A DNA stretch of 64,000 bases, from contig NW_024881327.1 of assembly GCF_018691265.1 (NCBI RefSeq), positions 23,429,936 through 23,493,935 of the forward strand, in the 5' to 3' direction. Position numbers and translations under genes: made by a program. Below are positions 25,958 through 38,964 of this stretch, in pieces. This DNA comes from Tyto alba (lineage: Eukaryota; Chordata; Aves; Strigiformes; Tytonidae). The notes beneath the pieces are model-generated. The model had not been told where the DNA came from. It saw nothing but the letters and a program-made list of their open reading frames with translations, and made no database searches. The stretch's first letter is position 1; each line of letters opens with the position of its first letter.

Positions 25958-28514
25958 AGCTCAGAGCTGACAAGTTTTGAATAACCTTCGGAAATTTATA
26001 GTTTGCCTTTTCTCTAGATATTAGATTCAAGAATAATGAGAAATATTTAGTACAAGTTTGATTTATGTTTCCATTTATTTTATCAATGGGAAAGAGAAAC
26101 TGAAGTTTCAAATAGAATAAAATTTACAGAATTAAGTCTGAGGTTAGTCCTGAAGCCAAATACTTTGAAAACTCTCTCTCCTAGGTATGATCAGCTGATT
26201 TTCTTGCTGAAACTTCTGTGAATATTCCAGTGCCAGCAGCAGTTAAAGACTTTATCCTACAAGAACTATTTGTAAAGAAACCCCTATTGAATTCATGTAT
26301 TTGAAATAGCTATGGTATTAATAGTCATTTGATGTTCTTATCCTAAGACAGAAATAAATTAGTCTTTTTATCAAGTTCAAAGTTCTATGTATCTTATGCA
26401 TGGTAAAATGCATTGTAATCTCTCTATTACTTTTAATCAATTGCTAGTTCATTGGTTCCTTTAACTGTTCATGACTCTAGCTGCTATATGTGGACTGGCA
26501 TACTGTTTGCATTTGAGAGGAGATGCACACTAGAAGTTTTAAAGTAAAAGACATAGTCAATTATTACATAGTGTAATTCCTTGTCTAACCAGTAAGATAT
26601 GAAATGCAGATTGAGATATTTGCTTCTAGAAGAGTAACAAAATTGGCCTGAAGATTTTTAGACGAGAGGAATGTATGGAAAGTGTTCTTTTTTGAGATAT
26701 CTGTTCCATATACTAATCACTTTCTTAATGTGGGTGTACCATTTCTAATCTGAATATGATTAGCTGTATTTTGCAAACAGCTTTCTCTTTTCAAAGAAGT
26801 CCACAAAGCAGCTATTTAGATGTAATTATTTCTTTAAAAGGACTACAAAACCAAATTTAGATTTGATACAACAAAAAGAACTAAAATGAGAATTGGGTGC
26901 ATGGGAAGGGATTAAATAAATTTATATGGGCATTGGTTTATTTTTTTGTGTACATTTGTGCAGATTAAAAATTTTGCCTATATGTATACTGTTATTATTT
27001 CTACTTGTTAAGAAGATTTTCTGTAGAATTTAGTACTGAGAATTTTTTAAGAAAGCAAGAGTGTTGGCATGATCAACTGCCAAAGAGAAAGGTTTCTGGA
27101 TACTTTGAGATTATAAAAAAGAAAGGTATAACAGATGAAGAGACAAAGGTAGAAATGTAAGTAAGTCTTAAAATATTAAAGATCCTAAAAATGAGGTAAC
27201 TGTATCAAATTTATAAGGCTGTTACCAGTGGGAGAATTAAAATAGAAAATGGTTTGACCAAATCAGGAAGGTTAAAAATATTTTTTTGAGTGACCTCAAT
27301 GAGAACAAGATGTGTGTCACAGAAATAAAGTGTTAATGGGGTGCTATTAGTCAAGCTTTGGGTATTTAATGTGCTATAATCTAGGACAAAGAAGCAATGA
27401 AAAGGCAAAAATCAGGTGGTGGTTACAGCTTGTTTGTTGGAGGAATCTAATGCACAGTTTGCAGGGCTAGGTACTAGGAGGCCATGGGAGGTCATGACTG
27501 GATAGAGCTAGATTGACGGCATTAAACTGAAAATCAGAAAAGGTTTAAATAATGGCACTGTAATTACATTGAGATAGTAGTTTATTTTTCATGATGATGC
27601 AAAGCTATTGACAATACATGGAAGTGTCCTTTAATGAAAATTCCTTAATCCAAGCATTTTCAAATGCTTTACTATAGCTATTTAATTAGGGATCCAATAA
27701 GATTTTATATGATCCAATACTTTGCACCCTGATCATAGAAGTTTGTGATGACACAGCTAGACACTGCTAACACATCAAGTGAATCTCCCCTGCTAACTTT
27801 TTGTATGAGTATGGTGCACTGTAATAAAGTAACATTGGAGAAGATGTTTTCCCTGATAATATTTCATACAGTCAGAAAATGCATCTTGTGTAGAAAGGGT
27901 ATTTTTTTTTTCTGCATTGTATGTTGGTTAAGCAAGGGCAAGTAGAGGTAATGTCCCTGATTTAAAAAATCACATAAATATGCAATGAATAGAGACCTAA
28001 ATGACTAGTCAACACTGCCATGGGAAGCTTGTGAGAGAGATGGAAAAAAATCCCAGAATCTGAGAAGAGCTATAGATATTCTTCTCAGTCTGGAGTCCTA
28101 AATGTTTGACTAGGTGTTCTATGATTGTTGTTGTTTTTGTTCGGAATTCATTTTCAACACAGAAATAAAGAAGCAATTATTTCAAAAGAAAGGTTAGACT
28201 GAGACCATTCTAAATAAAATCTGAAACTTCTAAAATTGTTTTCAGTCTTCCTGGCAGTAAATGAAGAAGGTACTGATGCAGAGTGAAATTTTCTTAAGCT
28301 GCCTTTGAGTCCATGGCAGTAGACAGTCATTGTCCCCTCAGCTGAGCTGCCAAAACATCCTGTGAAAAGTCATCTTTTGGAACACTGCTGTTTCTGTCTC
28401 GATGGTATTAGGTTTAACAAGGTTAGATATTTGATGAGATCTGGGATGTGGTACATAGCATGTTTTGATCAAGATTTGAACAAACTATAAAGAGATTATT
28501 GCTTCTTTTATAGC
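25958..28514. other. AT-rich non-coding DNA
   Basis: No gene or mobile element was recognised. A sequence close to an inverted nuclear-receptor half-site pair (AGGTCATGACT) lies near 27489. The short open frames are unsupported. Confidence 0.65.
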
Positions 28515-28540
28515 TTTTTTTTTTTTTTTTTTTTTTTTTT
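28515..28540 (-). repeat. Poly-T (26), possible poly-A tail of a minus-strand retrocopy
   Basis: Twenty-six uninterrupted T. On the minus strand this reads as A26 with the hexamer AATAAA (complement of 28553-28558) ending 12 nt before it. That is the arrangement of a polyadenylated transcript end. The sequence above it (28541 to about 28945, minus strand) has a 60-codon open frame (28699-28881) of unknown identity. I saw no clear target-site duplication next to the tract, so simple homopolymer growth remains possible. Confidence 0.4.
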
Positions 28541-29512
28541 GCAAGAGTTGCATTTATTTTAGCTAATATAATGCAGTATCTCACTATAGAAAACAGATGA
28601 CTGGAGATCAGTTTATATAACCAAATCTACATGAGTCATAAGGACAACTAGAGACTTTCCTTCTAAAGAACTGAGATTTGAAAGAATGTCATATAATCTT
28701 ATATGTAAATCCATCTTGACAACTGTCTGCATATGGAGATTCTACATACCTGTGAATAATTTATTATTTCACTTCTGTTTTTCAGAATTTTGATGCAATG
28801 TCTATAATCACAATTCTCTGAGATTTTATTTTCTGTGGAATCCCCTCTTTCTGCCAACATGCTCTCACTGGATTCATACATCTAATGAGACCTTTCTCTT
28901 GAAATCAGGTCACTGATAGTAACTAAACAACATTATTAGTTTCCAGTCATTGCTTGCATCATGTTATTACATTCTGTCTCATTCCTTCTCATCATGTTAA
29001 GGTTTGGCACATTTATTAGAGAAGATAAAAGCTGGAGACCATTGTACTGTTTATAAACACAGGCCAATATTTTGAGTCCTGATGCATTTGTTTAGAAACC
29101 ATTATTTGAATTTAAAATGAATCCTCAAAGATTAAAAATGCTGGTTAAATTAGCAAATTTCTTTAAAATTATATGATCTTTAGAAGAGAATGCAAAGACC
29201 AGGGCTCCCCCCTAATGATGGTGAGAGTCCAACAGTTAAGGATGGCACTACCATCACGAGGGTGAAGGGTGGTGTACAGTTCACAGCACAGGCCTATGGG
29301 CAATAAAAGCATTTATCCCAAAGCATGCAGCTTTTGTGAGCTAAACTGCTGCTGCTGGTTTTGTTTCTGATATATCTTTTCCTTTTCAGTGTACCCTGTA
29401 TCGGACCAAGATGTTGATGCATTGAGAGCAGAGTAGCAGGATGCTAGTGCGAAAGAAATGAACTGTTAGTGAAAAATATTTTCTGTAAATGATTACAATT
29501 TTTGTTTTTCAG

Positions 29513-29597
29513 CTGAGATTTCAAAGTTCAGAGAGCTAAGTGTCTCATTTCCTGAATTCCTTGAAAAATTCCAGCCAAAAAGACCCAATAAGAGAAG
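29513..29597 (+). other. Exon-like 85-bp segment, unverified
   Basis: A pyrimidine-rich acceptor ('acaatttttgtttttcag') precedes the segment, and a GTAAAA donor follows it. One frame is open throughout (it begins EISKFRELSVSFPEFLEKF). The peptide matches nothing I recognise, and such triplets of signals occur by chance in AT-rich DNA. No partner exon was found. Confidence 0.12.
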
Positions 29598-29620
29598 GTA
29601 AAAGTACATCTACACAAATT

Positions 29621-29645
29621 AAAAAAAAAAAAAAAAAAAAAAAAA
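29621..29645 (+). repeat. Poly-A (25)
   Basis: Twenty-five uninterrupted A. The preceding 40 bp hold only an AATAAG variant, so a retroposed transcript end is less convincing here than at 28515. Confidence 0.95.
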
Positions 29646-29891
29646 GATAAAGTGATGGTCTGATGTTTATTAGGCAACAATTATACCTGGAGCGATTATG
29701 TAGTGAAGTCAAAAGATTTAGGGCTTGTTATACTGTCTATTATTCATTGAATGTCTGCACTGCATACAGAGGAAGGTACAATCCATGCTCCAAGGACCTT
29801 TGCTGTCATGTTCATGATTAATGATTGTGGCATTCATGTGGACTTGGGCAGCTCTCAGTTTCAGAGAGAGAGCTGTTTAATACTTAGGGAG

Positions 29892-29910
29892 AAAAAAAAA
29901 AAAAAAAAAA
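29892..29910 (+). repeat. Poly-A (19)
   Basis: Nineteen A, followed by an interrupted GAAAG/A-rich stretch. Confidence 0.95.
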
Positions 29911-30830
29911 GAAAGAAAAAAGCATTGACAATAAGGTTTGGTAGGTTCTAAAGTTTTGCTGAGGTTTTTAAAATACATGTCATCCAAAATAATTTTTAAC
30001 AATAGGTTTTTTTGAACTAGGTGAAGTACTGCTGAATTCTTGACCAGACATGGTAGATCTTACACTTCTGCTTCATTTTTCAGCCATAATGGCAGCTATC
30101 TACTAATTGTGTGCCAAGAGAAAGGTAGTCCTCAGAATGTCATCTTAGTGATCTTATTTTGGCAGAAGATCCTTTGCCCATCTGCAGAATAACATTCCTT
30201 TCTCAAGCCTGGCTTCAAGCTAAGCCTCGTCCTCATCTCTTTGGTCAGACAGGTTAATTGTGCAGATGGCTGCAACTGGACTGATAGATTAAATATAAAC
30301 ATTACATGATTGTAAATTTTAAGGGTTTCTTTGTCCAGTTCTCTTCTTGACACAGTCTAGACATTTATCAGTGAATATAATACAGTTTTAATACAGTTAT
30401 AAAAGATGCAGTCAAACAACTTATAAACCCTAATGTGTTAAAATGATAGAAAGGTTCAGTAGTGACACAAAAGCTTTCATTCCCAGATCACATAAATTAC
30501 ATGTGATCTGTTGTACAGTTTCCATCACCTTCATTGAGCCCATTAGCTACTCCCAACAAAAATTATTAATAGTGACCAATATTCTTGCATGAATTATAAC
30601 TGTAGCATTTCTCATGGTTATAACTACAATATTTGGCTATAAATTGCTATTTTAAAAATAATCTGTGACAATTAATCAGAAGAAAAAGTAAGCATGCAAA
30701 TAGCTTGAATAAATTTCCAGTCTTGGGGACAAACACTTGCTACCTAATTTTCTGGAACAGGGATTTTGCCATAGATGAGTTATCCCAGGTACTAAACTCC
30801 TGTATTCTATTAACTAAGGAAAACAGGATT

Positions 30831-30847
30831 CAACAGGATTCCTGTTG
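30831..30847. repeat. 8-bp palindrome next to a direct repeat
   Basis: CAACAGGA and TCCTGTTG flank a single T. The left arm is also duplicated just upstream ('aacaggatt'), so a small slippage origin is likely. Confidence 0.8.
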
Positions 30848-31559
30848 TTTTTGACAGGAACGTTTTGACGTTCAGTCAGTTTTTAAGGGGCATTCTTAGG
30901 GTTTTTGTTCAGCTAAAAACAGGCAGTTTCCACTGTGACAAGGCCAGTGAATGATTACTTCTACAAAGTTTCTTATTTCAGTATGGAAGTTTAGAGTGTT
31001 ATGACTTAATTGCAACTGCATACATAATACCAAGTAGAAACAAATCAGTGTAATTTAATTCAGAACAGCAGCTAAGGAAGCATCACAGAAATTATATTCA
31101 GACTGATCGAAATTTAAATGAAGAAAGATATCAAGGCTCTCCATTCATGAAACACTGTTCTGAAATCAACTCAAAACTTGTTGCACCGAAAGACTGGAAA
31201 GTGATCTGATTGAATTTAATGAGGGACAGATTTCATTAAAAGAGGACACCTTTAAAAATATCTGTCAAGGATGCTTTCCTCTAAAACCATTTGACAGATG
31301 TTTATGAAGTTTAGTGAAAAATCTTTAATCATCAAAGAACGGTGGTTGCCATATTCTTCATGTTCTTGGGTAGATAATAGCACAGTAGGTGATGCTGGGC
31401 ATGGCACACCTCTGCCCTTTGCTTTGGGTTGGTTTGGATAGCCCAGAGTCGAGTCCAAATGGCACTGTTTGCTTTGGTTGTTTTGGAGAGAAAAAAACAA
31501 GGCCAGAGGGTGGAGAATCTAAAAGCTGGAATGGGAAATGAATTAGTTTGGTTGCTGGA

Positions 31560-31930
31560 AGGGGCTGATCACTTCCTGAGTAGAACTGATGAGCTGCCAA
31601 GGACTGTCATAATGAAACATGCCAATGCCTCCTGGGGGACCGCGCTGCAGACTTCCCTCTCAACACGCCTTCGAAGGAATTTTGAACAGACTGATGCCAG
31701 ACAAATTGTTATTGTGCCGTTGTTCCCCTTTCATTGTAAATGCCAGAGTTATTTATTAGAAATGGCTTAGGACTGTGACATCTTTCTAATGTAAAATGTG
31801 GTGTTTTATTCTTTTCAAATCAACACTTTATGTATGCCTTGAATTGGCAAGACAGATTGTGAGACTCTCTAATTTTGTCCCTGACTATCAATTAGTCAGA
31901 CGTTAGATGCAGTTTAAGCAGAAAAGGTTG
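31560..31930. promoter_or_regulatory. Candidate conserved enhancer with SOX-type cluster
   Basis: This is a high-complexity block standing out from AT-rich surroundings. Between 31705 and 31737 there are three ATTGT cores (ACAAT on the other strand) plus a TTGTT, the recognition core of SOX/HMG proteins. The last one abuts AAATGC, resembling an imperfect SOX-POU composite. Downstream 'aattagtcag' and 'ctatcaattag' give homeodomain-like cores. The 113-codon plus-strand open frame that overlaps it (31429-31770) is mirrored by open frames on the other strand and matches no family, so I favour regulatory over coding. Confidence 0.3.
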
Positions 31931-33529
31931 GCTAGGACCATGAGTACTGGAAAGAAGGTTTTTTTGGTTGCTTAAATAAATACCTTTTCTACTTAAAGAC
32001 ACCTCATGAATTAATTTGTCCCAAAATATCATGTTAGCTGAGCTATTTCAGTTCGTTACTATTTTTTTAATTCATCTTTAAGGAAAAAAAAAAAATATAT
32101 AGTTTCAGACCGTTTGTGCTAGTGCTGATAAAACATTTGTTTGATTATTTAGGTATACTATTGGTGCAAAGAGTCATGTATTCTGGAGTTTTTTTCTGGT
32201 TATTTTCCCCTGCTGCTTTTAAAATGCATGCAGAGACTGTCATTTATCCTCTGGTGGCAGTGCACATGTAAACATTTTTTTCCTTCCCAGATTTTTTTAT
32301 CAGTTTGTAGTAAATTATTTTCCAGTTCAAAGTTTTGATGATTTAAGGTAGACACCATTTTTCATTATTGAAAATAATTCCGTAGTAATGATGATTTAGA
32401 TTGAAGATAGCTTTAATTTGTTTCCACTTCTGTTTAGGCTAGTATTTCAGACAATAATGGTAATCTCAAGTAATCTATTTGGTTGAAAAAAAAAAGTGGA
32501 AAAAAATAATTTCACTGTATTTTGTACTTTTAAACATTGATAAAGACTAAAGGATGGTAGAAACTACTAAATTTGTATCGTAAAACATGAAAAGGTATGT
32601 AGATACTGAAGAAACTTTATGTTCGATGATATAAAAACATGGCTTTCTATTTGACTTCCTCTTAGCCTGAGCACAGGCTTTGCACAGTCAATATCAGAGA
32701 CAGCATCTTTAGATAATCAATTATTTAATATGGCAACAAATGTTTTAAAAACATTCTTTAATTACAAATTCTTTACTAATTCTAATAATCCTGTAACAAT
32801 GGAATGTATCATCCCATTATAAGCACAAACGGTTCAGTGTTTTTGCCATCAATGTCTAAGCTTAGGCCTTTGGACTGGGCCTCAATGATCTCATTAAAAA
32901 AGACTTTTTTTAGAGACACTTTAGAGATAAAACTGAATATTCCATATTTTATTATCGATTTTCTTTTTATGTAAAATGTTACATTTCTCATCACAGAATT
33001 ATATATAGGAAATGCAGCCTTTCTGTTCTATTGTCTACCCAATGAAAGAGTTTTATTTCTTCTTTAAGGTTAACCTTATTTATCTGAGGCTTATATTATT
33101 CTCAACCTTTTTTTCCATCTTTCCTGACTTGTTTAGAAAACCAAAACTGATTCTTTAAGTTGCTATAGAAGATATCAGAAACATTTCAACATTCCATTAA
33201 AAATTATTTCATTGTCAGTTTTTAGAAGCTTTCATTTAGTTTCAGAAAAATCCTACCCATATATAAGTTTCTTTTGCCTCCTCTGACATAGTTAAAACTT
33301 TGGTGTGACTTTCAGGTTTTATCCCAAGTTGAATGCACTGCTGTAGTTGCCTGTCAGAAGGAAAAGTCGGTAACATTTGCCAGCATTGAAGACTCCTGAG
33401 ACTGTTCAGCAGCCCGAGCAAAGCTGCCTAGTGCCCTCTGAGGTTCCCTGGGGTCTGCTGCTGGGTCTCCAGCTACTTCTCCAGGAGGGAGTGCATTTCC
33501 CATGGGTCGTGCACTGTATCTGCCAACCT

Positions 33530-33549
33530 CATGCTGATATTTCAGCATG
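33530..33549. repeat. 8-bp inverted repeat
   Basis: CATGCTGA and TCAGCATG are separated by TATT, giving a compact potential hairpin in a more GC-rich stretch (33360-33565) that has open frames on both strands and no recognisable product. Confidence 0.8.
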
Positions 33550-34308
33550 TCCCACATGGCACTAGGTGCTTATAGGTTAGCAACTGAATCCAGCTTTGAT
33601 TTTGATTTATGCACCATGAAGCTGAAGCCTGGAATTCATGATGATAGCTATATTGTGAATTTGAGTAATTAAAAGGCTTCTATATCTCCTCAGTGGTGAG
33701 TTCAGGCATTTCTTCTCTTTATTTTCTGTTGTCTACCAACATAACCATAATTTCTGCACACTAACTGTAAAAAGTCATTTCTTTCACTTACACAGCCAGA
33801 AAATTTGTTAGCTAAGCAAAATCAGCAACCAGGTATAATAAAACAAAACATTACAGTTGCATAAGGTTACAGATTAAATAGGAACTTTGTTGATGCAAAC
33901 TGTCAAACATGCTTCTTATTTTCTTCCTTTTTCTAGAACACTCTCAGGAATTTAGTTTTGTTTTGCCTGAAATGATACTGAATTTTGGTAAAGACAGCAT
34001 TTTCCCTATATCTTATTACCTGCTGAATTGAGAAAATATATGCTCATTTGCACGTTATTTATGTTTAATTTTTGAGTAGACAGAAATACTGTTGAGTTTG
34101 ATTTCAGTAGTGAGGAGGTATTGATCAGATATTAGTAAGTTATTCTATATAAGAAATGTAGATAAACCTTTAGATGTAGTATAAATCATTGAACCTTTGA
34201 ACCTTTTGTGGAACAGAGTTCTGCAGTCATACCAGCTCATGTGACAGACACTTCACTGTTGCATTTATACTCTATCAAATAATAATTCCAAAAGTCTATC
34301 ATGCATGC

Positions 34309-34326
34309 TTTTTTTTTTTTTTTTTT
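34309..34326 (+). repeat. Poly-T (18)
   Basis: An uninterrupted run of 18 T. Confidence 0.95.
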
Positions 34327-34816
34327 CCCTGAAGATAACAAGGGTAAATAGTCCCTATTTTCCTTAGAGCACAGGAAACACAGAGACTGTGCTTCTGGTG
34401 GAGGTGCTTATTTGTCTACATAGAGTCTAGACAAAAGCATCTATATTTTTAAATAGAAATAAGTTTCAGAAGCCAAGAAGGAAGAACCAATGTAAAACCT
34501 CAGTGAAAGAGAAAAGGAATATAGCCTTTTTTCTTACAGGCCATGGCAATAAAACAGACACAACAGACATGGTGAGTCCTAAGAAAGAAATATTGCACAA
34601 TTACAAATTACAAATTCAAGAAAATTCAAACTTCTTTTTTTAACTGAGAAGCAACTTGCTTTCCATTTTTCTTCAGAATGCTTTCAATGACAAAACCAAT
34701 TTAATTTCTGCAAATTTAAGGAATATGCAGGAATTTGCATGTCATTTTCAAATGGTATCTGGAAGACAGATACAATTCCATCTTCCAGAAGAAATGGAAT
34801 TTAAACGAAGTTAGCT

Positions 34817-34858
34817 GAATTCTTGGCAGAAAGTAAGTTATTTGAATTTTTGGCAGAA
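34817..34858 (+). repeat. 26-bp imperfect tandem duplication
   Basis: 'gaattcttggcagaa' and 'gaatttttggcagaa' recur at a 26-bp interval, which indicates a local duplication. Confidence 0.75.
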
Positions 34859-35419
34859 CAGCTTCTTCTCTTATGAGAAGAAATAACATTTCTGCTGTGG
34901 AAAAGCAGAATGAGATAAACATGTTCTCAAAAATATAACATAAAGGAGCAGGACATGTAAAGGAAATAATTTACTCTCTTAAAGGATTGGGCAGATGCTT
35001 ACATCCTAAATGATAGTAGCCTAAATTTACTGGAATGAACTAAATAGAATGAGAAAACACATTTTTTCTGTTTTCTTGTTCTTTAGGGTAAGTGAGACTG
35101 AAAAATATAAGCTATAATATACCATGCTTTGGGGACTATAGCTAAATCAGACTAAGACTAAAGATTTTTTTTTGGAATTAATATTATATAACTTCTTAGT
35201 TGAGCAATTTGTTCCTGACACACAAAGTGAATGTAGTTTATTTATGAAATGACCTGTTCTTTTGAATTACTTATTCTGTTCTATCTATTTCCTCCTACTT
35301 CCATTCCTCTGTATGAGTATCTGTCAACTATTTAAATGATTTTGAGAGTTTCCTTATGCACTTGATGATGATCAAAGGATGGTTTTTTTTATAGTACTCA
35401 GGCTCATGAAGATGCAGAT

Positions 35420-35464
35420 AAGCACCAATGAGAATTAGATACTTAGGTACCTTTGAAAATCTCA
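35420..35464 (+). repeat. Old sauropsid repeat fragment (TTTGAAAATCT type)
   Basis: 'aagcaccaatgagaattaga' followed by 'tacttaggtacctttgaaaa' resembles a common reptile and bird interspersed sequence of the form '...gcacctaa...ttaggcacctaaatacctttgaaaatctgg'. A minus-strand relative of the same motif may be at 52691-52732. The family name is uncertain. Confidence 0.5.
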
Positions 35465-37327
35465 TTTGATGGCTGTTGTTAAGAGCTGTAAATTCCCTTA
35501 AAAATCTAGTCATGTGTACTTACGTCTACCTATATTACTGAAAGGGACCGTGAATCTGGATTTATGTATTGATTTTTTTTTTCAGATGATTTGTAGGCTT
35601 TTGAGAATAGATCAAAATTGACTTTGATTGATTTTCCAAATGGACATTGAATCACTCTTTTATTATCTTCTTAGTATCAGCTGAACAGTTGGATAAGAGG
35701 AGAGGTATCCCATTCTTTTATTATCCTGGACACAAGTGAGAAAGCAGTAAAGTGCTGAGAAAAATGTCATAGAGAGGGAATAAAATTGTAATAAAGATGT
35801 TTCTAATCCTTTTACTCATTCTCTATTGCAGACATACTGCTAAAAACAGTCTAGGGTGTTATTATACTTTGGGAAGTATATTATTCAAACATACACATTA
35901 ACACAATTGCAGTATAACCAAAAATCTAAGTATTTCTTCTTTTCTTACCTTTATTTTTGTCTCTCAGTGCCCCAAGAGGTGGGCAGAAGGCTGAGATGTA
36001 CAGGAATCTTTTCCTGTCCATGTACCACAACTTCAGGCAGTGGCAGAGAATCTGGAGCTACATTTGCACTAATGCTCCTTAGCAATCAAAATGTTCAGAT
36101 GCCATGGTCTCAGTTACAGCTGTTCACTTCCATGTGCTCCATAACTAGCCAAGTCTCCAGATGAGTGTGTGAGACCCAGATAGTAGACTCAAAAAGAGGA
36201 AAGGCTGAGTTTTGTTGAGATTGAGTTTTATGAAGAGTTTTAGGTTCTTCATAAATGAAGCTTTTTCCTAACAGTGTGGTTCTCTAGAAAGCATGTTTTT
36301 TTTCCTCACAGCCACATATTTGGATGTCATGTCCTTCATGTCCCCAGCTGGCATAGATCTCTCTGAGATTTCTGAAATAAGTTCAATTTTAAAGCACCTT
36401 CTAGGGGGTTTTAAATTATGCTTTGGTTTGTAATGGCTTCTTTCACAGCAAGCCTTAGAAAAGTGGAAATGTATATTAAAGCTAGTCTACCACTCTCTTT
36501 CCTAAAATGCACAGAATTTGTATCTGCAGCTCAGGCTGTGGTCTCTATGTATTTTTGGATTACATAAATTTAAACACCTTTCATTTTATCTTAGAGGCAA
36601 CTCCAGAAAATGGAGGAAAAATATCTGCATGCTAAAAACACTTGTTTGTTTTTGTTCCAGAATCATTCCTAATCTGGTCCAGTGAATTATACTGAGAGTT
36701 TCTCAGTCTTTCTTTTACTTTTTAATTTTCTTTTATTATTTTTTAAACTCCTGTATCACTTTTAAATGCTTTTTAAGTGTAATATATTTAAAAGCTTCTA
36801 GACTCTGTCTTTTCTGCAGAATGTTGGAGATATAATGTAATGAACAAAGAAAAGGCTGCACTTCACCTTTCCTAAAACCAGGATTTTGTTTGCCCTTGAA
36901 TGAAATATTAAGGAATCTACAAGCTTGTCTAGATCCCTAGAGAAAGAAGAAAAAAGGAACAACATTGTTAGAAATTCACACACCTTTCAGGAAATTTTTA
37001 GTTTCAAGCTATTCAAAATATTTCCTGACTTCTTTCCCCTTCCATCTGACACCACCAGTCATGTCTGTGACCACCCCACATCTCCAGTGTCATGTAGCAT
37101 GACAAATCCATTAATCTGGATTTTTGTAATTCCCATTGTAGAGCTTGCAGGATGTACCATAAAAAAGGAGACATGAAAAATACTCAAAGTAGACATGGAA
37201 AAAATTGATTGTTACTTCAGATCAAGCAGTCAACAGTATCAATTACATGGAGTTACCATTGCTGGTACTAGGTAGTGAAGTGGAAGAGCACAGTATTATT
37301 ACGATTCAATACAAAAGTTGTGCTCAA

Positions 37328-37354
37328 ATATATATATATATATACCTGTGTGTG
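37328..37354 (+). repeat. (AT)n then (GT)n dinucleotide tract
   Basis: An alternating AT run changes to a short GTGTGTG run, a compound dinucleotide repeat. Confidence 0.93.
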
Positions 37355-37616
37355 TTTACTCCTTGATGATTTTCAAGTCATAGCTACAAGTGTTCTTTCA
37401 ATTCTAACTACCTGGTTCAGTCCTTTGGATTACTGAAAGTCATAAAATGATAAAGACATATGTATCAATAATTTATACAACATAAAAATTGAAAAAAAAA
37501 AAACAGGAGATGTAAGACAGAAAGAAATACTCTGAAAGACTAAAATAATAATAATTGATTTTCCTCTCTGATCCTCTTTGATCTTTGGTGGTCTTTTGTT
37601 AATACATTTATTTATA

Positions 37617-37633
37617 TGTTTGTTTGTTTGTTT
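37617..37633 (+). repeat. (TTTG)n microsatellite
   Basis: About four tandem TTTG units within a T-rich stretch. Confidence 0.9.
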
Positions 37634-38883
37634 ATTTTGCTGAATACAATAAATACAAAAGCCATTGTATTCAAAATTCTTCTTACTATTCCTGTGTCAT
37701 TTCACTGGTGGTGTAACATTTGCATTCCTTAAGCTCAATGGTGATCTCCTCTTTGAGCAATGAAGATTTTATTCTTAAACATATGACATACAAATTTATA
37801 CTTCCTGTTATTAAAGGAAAGTAATGAATGTACATGCATATATGCTTTATTTTATGGATTTCAGTGTCCCCTGCTTTCAGGAAATGTGTGGAGACTATGA
37901 ACCATAATAACTTTTTACATGACCTCTCTTGCCACTCCTACAAGATCTTACAGAGAACATGTGGCAATAATTCATCTTGTAATAGCACAGGACTGCAACA
38001 GTCTCTCTTGCTGTTTCTCATTGCAAGTCTTGTGTACTTTTTCTAGTTTTATTTTTTCTGAACTCTATAATAAAACAAAAAAGTTATTTTATGTGTATGT
38101 ATGTTAAGGAAGACAGTTTTCTTAGAGCACTTTTAATGTGAGCCTGAAAATAGCATTCCAGCATTATCCTCTACAGGGATTCTAACAATTAAATTTTTAA
38201 TTCATTATAGAATGTTAAAAGTCAACAAAAGAAGGATTTCAGATGAAGGTAAGTAGATATTTAGTGTCCTTCGATGATTTTCTCAAGAAAACATTACCTT
38301 TCAGGCAGTTCTTTTACAAATCTGGAAATCTGGGAAACGGGTAACTGGGAAACATTTTGTCAATAAACTGTGAGATGTATATTCAAGTAGAGCAACTGGA
38401 AAATTAATTTCTGATACAGATTGTGATTTATTTTGTTGTTTATATTTGGTTGGCTAAGATTTCTTTTTAACATTCAAGTGCAATATATATCATTTAATCA
38501 GGAATACACTATAGAAAGAATCTTGTTAAAGAGAACAACAACAAAACCCCCAGGAGAAATCTAGTAGATGCTACTCTGTTGGTGAGAAGTTAAGCTGCCT
38601 TTCCTATTTGTTTTTGTTTCAGTCCCCTGCCTTTTATCTGCTCATATCATTATCTTAACTTTTAATATCATTTCCTCTATGTATTATGAAAACTCATTTG
38701 TCAGAATTATATTGTATTAACAAAGAAATATTGGCTAAATTTAATGTTAAAAAAAAAAGAAACAAAAAACAAACAACAAATTATTTTAGGCTAACTGATT
38801 AGTTAAAAAACTAAATAAAAACTTCTCTGGGTATCAAAGACAATGTATCATTAAACAACAAATAATTTATTTGTGTCTTTCAG

Positions 38884-38964
38884 TTTTGGAACTGGATTTC
38901 CAAATCAACCTCTTGGGCAAGAGCACAGTGGCTGCACTGAACAACTCATGAGCTAATACTGTAG
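38884..38964 (+). other. Exon-like 81-bp segment, unverified
   Basis: The acceptor 'tttgtgtctttcag' precedes it and a GTGAGG donor follows it. One frame reads LELDFQINLLGKSTVAALNN before a TGA inside the segment, so it would have to be a terminal coding or a non-coding exon. The peptide is not one I recognise, and chance is the default explanation. Confidence 0.12.

Noticed and set aside
31429..31770. 113-codon plus-strand open frame
   Set aside because: Open frames also exist on the opposite strand, the product resembles no family, there is no splice or promoter context, and the block fits a regulatory element better.
36798..37176. Opposed open frames on both strands
   Set aside because: Short, overlapping and without similarity; chance frames.
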